This document shows, piece after piece, positions 22,401 to 25,400 of a stretch of DNA of 25,400 nucleotides; positions within the stretch are counted from its first letter, which is position 1, and every line of letters begins with the position of its first letter. The translations under genes were made by a program, and so were the position numbers. The notes beneath the pieces are model-generated. The model worked only from the letters and a program-made list of their open reading frames with translations, was not told where the DNA came from and ran no database searches. Origin of the DNA: CAUTVF01 sp963541805 (GTDB taxonomy: Bacteria; Pseudomonadota; Alphaproteobacteria; Rs-D84; CASDRH01); the NCBI GenBank assembly GCA_963541805.1, contig CAUTVF010000006.1, forward strand, positions 1-25,400. The letters run 5' to 3'.

Positions 22401-25400
22401 TATCGTGTGATTTAATATCTCCATCGTTTACCTCCAACGCTCTAGAATCTATATTCATACCAAGCCTATTGGATGCTCCTCCATCTCCTTGGGCAACTTT
22501 ACCCTTAAGGATTTTTACATAAACATTTGTTTTTTCAGTTGGCTTATTTTTTATTTTATCGGTTAAAATATCAAAACGTTTTTCATCATTCTCAGCCCCG
22601 ATTACTCTAATTTCGTTATAATTATTTAAATCTTTTAAAGTTAGATTATCTGTTTCTGTAACAAGTTCAACTAATCCATAATTATGCAGAGTCCCATCTC
22701 CAGAATCTATTGATAAACTACCTCCTTGTTTAGGTCCAGTAAGACTACTAGTCCCATTTTCATCAGACCCAACACTGATTATACCATAGTTTACTACAGT
22801 TTTTGTAACTCCTATACTTAAGTCTCCGGCTTGATTTATATCTGTATGTCCTCCAATTCTTAAACGGGATGTAAAACTTGTACGATATTTACCATTACTT
22901 TGTTTGTGAACATATAACTTTTTTAGTTGATCATCCGTTTGGTTCGGATTGTATCTTTTTTTAAATACTTCCAATCTTTGATTTACACAATCAGAATCTA
23001 TATCATCACAATCGGCATCATCTATTACTTCGGAAATGTTGCTTGTACCCATACCAATTATAAATGTCTTTGCGTTTATAGTTGCTTTTGATTCGTTATT
23101 TATATTTATATCCCCATGATTTATAAATTCTCCATTTGTCATATCTATTACTGATCTATCCTCAGTTGAGGTCGCGTTTGTAATTTCCATAGTTCCAGCA
23201 TTATAAAATACTTTACCCTCTGTTTGTGTTAGGTATGCATTACGAATTGCTAATGTAGCAGAGCGTGCTATATAAACATCATCGACATGCAGATTGGATT
23301 TATCAAACGCATTATCATTCGCATAAAATTCAAAATTTCCATTTTGAACTAACAACTTACCAGACAGTTTATATTTTCCATCTTCTTCCATGGCTTCTAA
23401 TCGATTAACTTTAATGTCTGTTATTGCATTTGATTTAGAATTAAATACCAGCATTCCATCAGTATTATTTAGATTTTTTAATAGATCTTCGTAATTATGG
23501 CTTTGTGATTCAGTACTATCAGATACGCCTCTTAACATCACTACACCACCAATATTTTTAAATTTTGTATTATTTATTTTGTTATTTCCGTTAAATATCA
23601 TATATCCTGAGTTGTATATGGTTTTACCATCACTAACAATTCCTGTGTTTTTTGCATACTCTATATTCGCACCTAAAGAAAATTTTGCATTGTAACTAAA
23701 TCCATCATTTTTATCTAATTCTCTAGATATTTGTGCCATTAATATTTGTGATTTTTGCCAATCATTTAAAGCTTGAAAATTGCTATATTGCTGTCCTAGT
23801 TGTAATAAACGGTTACTTAAAATAGATTTGTCATTTTTCATTTTTGGCTCTGTATGATCGAAATTTTCTTGAAAGTTTCCATTGTATAAATCCCCTGACA
23901 TATTTAGTGTTAATTCGGGTGCGTGTATGGTACCAGATCCATTAATTTCTTTTGAATTAGTAGTTCCACCAAATATAATACTTCCCTTATTAGAATTCTT
24001 GTGATCTATGAATAACTTACCACTTTCAATCTTTCTTGTTGCTGCTGTTTCAGGATCGGTATCTGCTGGAGCCTTTGTTAAATGTAAAATACCATCATTT
24101 ATAATATTTTCTTGATGCCCATTTATATCTCCTACAATTTGCAAATATCCTCTATTATATATTTTTTTATTTCCAATTGTGGCTTCACCTTCGATTCTTA
24201 AATTTCCATATCTATGTATGGTTAATGAACCATTTAAATTTGCTGAATTTCTTATTTTAAATGTTGCTGTATCAGCTTCACTTCCACCAATTGACACTGT
24301 GGAGTTTCCATCAAAATGAAACTCATCAGAATCTTCATATTTAACAAAACCACGCACTATATTAAAATTACCGTTTATTTTTTTTGTACTTGTTCCCCAG
24401 CCACTGATTTTTGTTATTTTTAGTATTTCAGTATGATCTGTATCGTTTTTTGCAGAATTAAACATATTCAAAGTGCCTTCTGAATTGTTGATATCTGCAT
24501 TGTTTGTCAAGTTTCCATGTAAATTAATTATTCCTTTGTTTGTTATTTTTGCTCCAGCATTGTTTGTCAAATTATTAAGTATTTCTACTTTTGATTTTCT
24601 ATTGTTTATCGATAAAATTCGACTATTCATTAAATCGTTAGTTTTCAAAAGTGTGTCTGCATCTGTAGAATTTTCTTCGCCGACTAATAGAATATTGTTG
24701 TTAGTTAATTGATTTTTAACAAACATATTTCCGCCATTCTTAATATGCGTATTTGCATTTCCCTGATTTTCAAAATCCTTTGCTGTTACTTGTCCGGATA
24801 TAGATGCTTGTCCTTCATTTTTAAAAAGATCTCTAATGTTTAACGAGCTACCAGTATAACTATTAAATGTAGAATCTTCGAAATTTGTCAGGTTTCCACC
24901 AGGTGTACTTAAATTGTCTGAACCAATTTTTAATTTTCCATATAAATTAAAATTGCCAGTATCGTTATTAACATTTCCTGAAATTTGCGTATTGGAGTTA
25001 CTTTTCAACTTAATTTGACCATTATCAGAATTACTGAGATCTTTCGCAATCTCAAGAGAGCCATTTGCCTGAAAAATTGCTTTATTTTCAAGATTTTCAT
25101 GAATCTCAAATTTCTTTGTTGAATTGATTTGAAATATTCCAGAATTATTTTTAACCGTCTCTGCGATAGCAGTATCTGAATTGCCGGAGAAAGAAGCATT
25201 TCCTTGATTTTCAAAATTTTTAACTCTTATTTCTGAATTGCCGGAGAAAGAAGCATTTCCTTGATTTTCAAAATTTTTAACTCTTATTTCTGAATTGCCG
25301 GAGAAAGAAGCATTTCCTTGATTTTCAAAATTTTTAACTCTTATTTCTGAATTGCCGGAGAAAGAAGCATTTCCTTGATTTTCAAAATTTTTAACTCTTA
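19420..25400 (-). CDS. Giant autotransporter adhesin-like protein (N-terminus off-window)
   Basis: The frame is open from the stop at 19420-19422 to the right edge: 1992 codons visible. A TTG at 25006-25008 is not the true start, because the frame continues without a stop upstream. From the C-terminus back: an autotransporter beta-barrel of about 300 residues (from about 20310 to the stop; SSMWIDLINSKY start, alternating strands with GFVVGLEQN and YGLAIGISQS, ending FSVRVSKALN); a helical linker at about 20470-20830 (NEIYVANFLLKAL, DDLDRILNQLTLRTAEAPIY); and an Asn/Gly/Lys-rich passenger of beta-helix type with endless N-x-G-x-I/L-x-I/N strands. The passenger begins, within the window, with perfect 19-residue repeats. 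Such proteins are secreted through BamA and often act as adhesins. Only one Cys pair is obvious, in an Asp-rich loop at 22978-23022. Barrel call firm; passenger function unknown. Confidence 0.9.
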   Translation of the reverse strand, partial: RVKNFENQGNASFSGNSEIRVKNFENQGNASFSGNSEIRVKNFENQGNASFSGNSEIRVKNFENQGNASFSGNSDTAIAETVKNNSGIFQINSTKKFEIHENLENKAIFQANGSLEIAKDLSNSDNGQIKLKSNSNTQISGNVNNDTGNFNLYGKLKIGSDNLSTPGGNLTNFEDSTFNSYTGSSLNIRDLFKNEGQASISGQVTAKDFENQGNANTHIKNGGNMFVKNQLTNNNILLVGEENSTDADTLLKTNDLMNSRILSINNRKSKVEILNNLTNNAGAKITNKGIINLHGNLTNNADINNSEGTLNMFNSAKNDTDHTEILKITKISGWGTSTKKINGNFNIVRGFVKYEDSDEFHFDGNSTVSIGGSEADTATFKIRNSANLNGSLTIHRYGNLRIEGEATIGNKKIYNRGYLQIVGDINGHQENIINDGILHLTKAPADTDPETAATRKIESGKLFIDHKNSNKGSIIFGGTTNSKEINGSGTIHAPELTLNMSGDLYNGNFQENFDHTEPKMKNDKSILSNRLLQLGQQYSNFQALNDWQKSQILMAQISRELDKNDGFSYNAKFSLGANIEYAKNTGIVSDGKTIYNSGYMIFNGNNKINNTKFKNIGGVVMLRGVSDSTESQSHNYEDLLKNLNNTDGMLVFNSKSNAITDIKVNRLEAMEEDGKYKLSGKLLVQNGNFEFYANDNAFDKSNLHVDDVYIARSATLAIRNAYLTQTEGKVFYNAGTMEITNATSTEDRSVIDMTNGEFINHGDININNESKATINAKTFIIGMGTSNISEVIDDADCDDIDSDCVNQRLEVFKKRYNPNQTDDQLKKLYVHKQSNGKYRTSFTSRLRIGGHTDINQAGDLSIGVTKTVVNYGIISVGSDENGTSSLTGPKQGGSLSIDSGDGTLHNYGLVELVTETDNLTLKDLNNYNEIRVIGAENDEKRFDILTDKIKNKPTEKTNVYVKILKGKVAQGDGGASNRLGMNIDSRALEVNDGDIKSHDTILEVGGGTNHATLNTGNSIISNFLNITGNKLYGNGRIHVKHNGTLNIDAAKEDASHNPINTIISGLASSKEYANEGEINIKNGNVHISPIEKNNNGEITKLHLHRDFYNKGTLKISNDSTLHLYGNLYNKWTDDKTSAIYQGNIINNGGKLYVHGGQTADKAVKIHGYGDNSSRKITGTMVIDDGFVQSENGDLFYNAGTIEIKENGILKITKTSHSETGNIKNNGRIAVVGKYHISDITNVGWGGDANTANKGSLNLMNEKENVGPAAKFKLSQNTFYNGESGNSDINEKTKLTFEGNTHTTSNKIENYGSMFFYAKSKAVINELSMYNTNESKLYINSSLSVGNAAASNDNYDIVVKNNISKGHLIFGAKSQSNDVFKVNGLYNSGVNKNTGKFEIVNGTVNSENDMYNEGDTIFGINSGLKLNNHKYEQTAGSITLNISSTKNNGEALINGRDITLQNIGSFNVNTTKLLHLLNVGKNSRVKIASATNSLNENMSTSVHTLKVNGENTAIEMRVFREGNDLYAQFTIPDSISKRFGNGKKRNEIYVANFLLKALKNQQIKDDILGNAVEEFLLNHATQDDLDRILNQLTLRTAEAPIYMMSKNISQFNSKIVENIAKDNLAPIHFGTLNFMNTQEEQKSTTLKSELAYIANRYNSIIDKDNMSTIEEKIYNKLQSKDKSITDESSNHKINKYSSMWIDLINSKYTKRATTNFSDYSAKTNGFVVGLEQNIIKNTTGQTNPGNIYKYGLAIGISQSKSSDKKDIKQDTFYDIASNNINMAVYGSIIRKKSSITGIGSYNLSSFVQDRNIVLNISGVHHTATANAKYKSNVLSLYGEYKYSLYSNFHIKGFTNYSITKQDSFEETAAGVPALGVKTKIYNDANVGYGFEYAEYFLTRREEVVIIPHFGVSSTISLIKEPIDLDTYFVSIGSSSTFKTLSEDRSKSAYSFNTGLSIGKIVGRPLIGRFNYTLDVFDNGISNTFSVRVSKALN
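25175..25400. repeat. 57-bp perfect tandem repeats inside the autotransporter gene
   Basis: Nearly four copies (226 bases) of a 57-base unit are identical base for base as far as I can read, with starts recurring at 25181, 25238, 25295 and 25352 for the motif TTGCCGGAG. The array continues past the window edge. Because 57 is 19 codons, copy-number change keeps the frame; the encoded unit, read on the minus strand, is IRVKNFENQGNASFSGNSE. There are no spacers, so it is not a CRISPR array. Confidence 0.97.

Noticed and set aside
20792..24712. Several plus-strand open frames of 60-80 codons inside the autotransporter
   Set aside because: They are opposite-strand shadows of low-complexity repeat coding sequence, lacking ribosome sites and recognisable domains.
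25006..25008. TTG as start of the autotransporter
   Set aside because: The reading frame stays open upstream to the window edge and continues the same beta-helix-like sequence, so this is an internal Leu codon.
25175..25400. Regular repeats resembling a CRISPR array
   Set aside because: The units are contiguous with no unique spacers, are in frame within the autotransporter gene, and have a 19-codon period.

Overview
The window is a gene-dense, strongly AT-rich bacterial segment using the standard code (TGA is a stop, Trp is TGG). I infer an alphaproteobacterium, probably host-associated or otherwise genome-reduced. The reasons are a mitofilin-family gene next to a HemY N-terminal domain, a DUF4164-like gene next to zapA, a SPOR domain of the alphaproteobacterial style, a VirB-type secretion locus with several VirB8-like genes, and low GC with very short intergenic gaps. 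I cannot fix the order; Rickettsiales, Holosporales or a gut RF32-like lineage would all fit. No tRNA, rRNA, CRISPR array, insertion sequence or integrase was seen, and no gene-free stretch exceeds about 240 bases.

Layout. 1-2858 (minus): a virB9-like gene fused to a C-terminal SPOR domain, followed by a virB10-like gene that runs off the left edge. 3096-4231 (plus): rplM-rpsI with its own promoter and an intrinsic terminator. 4270-7063 (minus): a small lipoprotein gene (virB7-like) and three tandem VirB8-like genes, with a good promoter at 7089-7117. 7131-9812 (minus): the classical rpsF-rpsR-rplI-dnaB cluster. 10018-11540 (minus): a coiled-coil gene, zapA, a HIT hydrolase gene and holC. 11625-15608 (plus): rph, a YfgM-like gene, bamB, a mitofilin-family gene and an orphan HemY N-terminal domain. 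15609-16643 (minus): a glycosyltransferase. 16681-18208 (plus): tsaC-miaA. 18201-19352 (minus): dnaJ. 19420-25400 (minus): a very large autotransporter whose 5' end lies outside the window and begins, as far as can be seen, with perfect 57-bp coding tandem repeats.

How the genes fit together. The most unusual part is the type IV secretion locus. Its core-complex genes (lipoprotein, VirB8-like x3, VirB9-like, VirB10-like) are split into two same-strand blocks by the ribosomal pair rplM-rpsI. The VirB9-like protein carries a peptidoglycan-binding SPOR domain. The VirB10-like protein carries what looks like an ASH/HYDIN-type Ig-like domain after its membrane segment. Three VirB8-like proteins of clearly different size and sequence are encoded side by side. 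Other genes serve envelope assembly (bamB, YfgM-like, mitofilin), cell division (zapA), replication (dnaB, holC), tRNA A37 modification (tsaC, miaA) and protein folding (dnaJ). All functional assignments rest on reading motifs by eye; no database search was possible.
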